NCBI GenBank assembly: GCA_019931245.1
Contig: JAINDL010000027.1
Span: forward strand, 1 to 42,958
Source: Bryobacteraceae bacterium CoA2 C42
Lineage (GTDB): Bacteria > Acidobacteriota > Terriglobia > Bryobacterales > Bryobacteraceae
DNA: 42,958 bases
Direction of reading: 5' to 3'
The translations under genes and the position numbers were made by a program. Positions 42,794-42,958 of this stretch are shown here, piece by piece (the first letter of the stretch is position 1; every line of letters begins with the position of its first letter). Below the pieces are notes generated by a model that searched no databases, was not told where the DNA came from, and saw only the letters and a list, made by a program, of their open reading frames with translations.

Positions 42794-42958
42794 TCACCGC
42801 CTCGTCCCGACCTACGGCGACACGAAGTAACCGCGCGCCCAGAAGTGTTGCCCTACGAAGTTGCGCTTCCGCTCTCCGTAGACTCGCGCGACATGAATCG
42901 CGCTCTTCCCCTGGATGTACCCCACAACCTGCGACACCGATTCCTTCGGCGGTATCGC
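42741..42958 (-). pseudogene. IS200/IS605-type TnpA (REP-like Y1 transposase) 3' fragment, frameshifted, runs off the window end
   Basis: The minus-strand reading from 42958 is AIPPKESVSQVVGYIQGKSA followed by ARVYGERKRNFVGQHFWARG and YFVSP, the C-terminal half of Y1 transposases of the IS200 group. It stops at 42812-42814 (TAG). In the next frame (42815 to 42741) the family continues as VGRDEAVIREYI, showing a one-base deletion between the two. The catalytic HUH and Tyr part: the HUH is outside the window, and the Tyr should be in the REYI segment, displaced by the shift. So it is inactive unless the frameshift is a sequencing error. The left end is not seen. Confidence 0.8.

Overview
The window looks like a chromosomal segment of a GC-rich, Gram-negative, soil-type bacterium. 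The best guess is an acidobacterium of the Bryobacterales/Solibacter kind. That is inferred from the mix of an outer-membrane TonB receptor, Tat-exported Gfo/Idh/MocA oxidoreductase and sulfatase, a fused ATP-grasp/alpha-E protein, exported TPR proteins and two flagellar stator pairs. No 16S gene is present to confirm it. Coding density is very high, and most genes sit in short same-strand runs joined by ATGA or GTGA overlaps.

Layout. 1-600: remnant of an IS110-family transposase with an internal stop. 661-5860 (all minus): the translation/transcription block, read as promoter, tRNA-Thr(TGT), tRNA-Tyr(GTA), tRNA-Thr(GGT), tuf, terminator, rpmG, tRNA-Trp, secE, nusG, rplK, rplA, rplJ, rplL, terminator. 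rpoB is not found directly after rplL. 5880-9304 (minus): fused circularly permuted ATP-grasp/alpha-E protein and a transglutaminase-like protease. 9344-15380: lipA, a LACTB-like serine hydrolase, a tiny hydrophobic protein coupled to a DAACS symporter, ilvD, and a D-2-hydroxyacid dehydrogenase that carries a signal peptide. 15394-20998 (plus): proC, a PIG-L deacetylase, a TonB-dependent receptor and two exported TPR proteins.

21005-25837: rnc, then motA-motB on plus facing a second set (MerR regulator, flbD, motA, motB) on minus, so two stator pairs converge tail to tail. 25917-33843 (plus): rlmB, gamma-glutamyltransferase, a TIM-barrel sugar epimerase/isomerase-like protein, asnS, arginase, ddl and an S41 protease, ending at a strong bidirectional terminator. 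33914-39519 (minus): a Gfo/Idh/MocA oxidoreductase, an HGSNAT-like membrane acyltransferase, an AAA+ unfoldase-like ATPase with an unrecognised N-terminal region, glgA and trxA. 39583-42676: a DUF481-like outer membrane protein, a small unknown protein and a sulfatase. 42704-42958: the 3' part of an IS200/IS605-type transposase with a frameshift and a row of palindromes.

No rRNA, CRISPR array, prophage or complete insertion sequence was seen. The points most worth a second look are the AAA+ ATPase (535 aa), the ATP-grasp/alpha-E plus transglutaminase pair, the symporter lacking two sodium-site acidic residues, the exported dehydrogenase, the convergent stator pairs, and -10-like hexamers lying 7-9 nt before several start codons, which suggest leaderless or nearly leaderless mRNAs.
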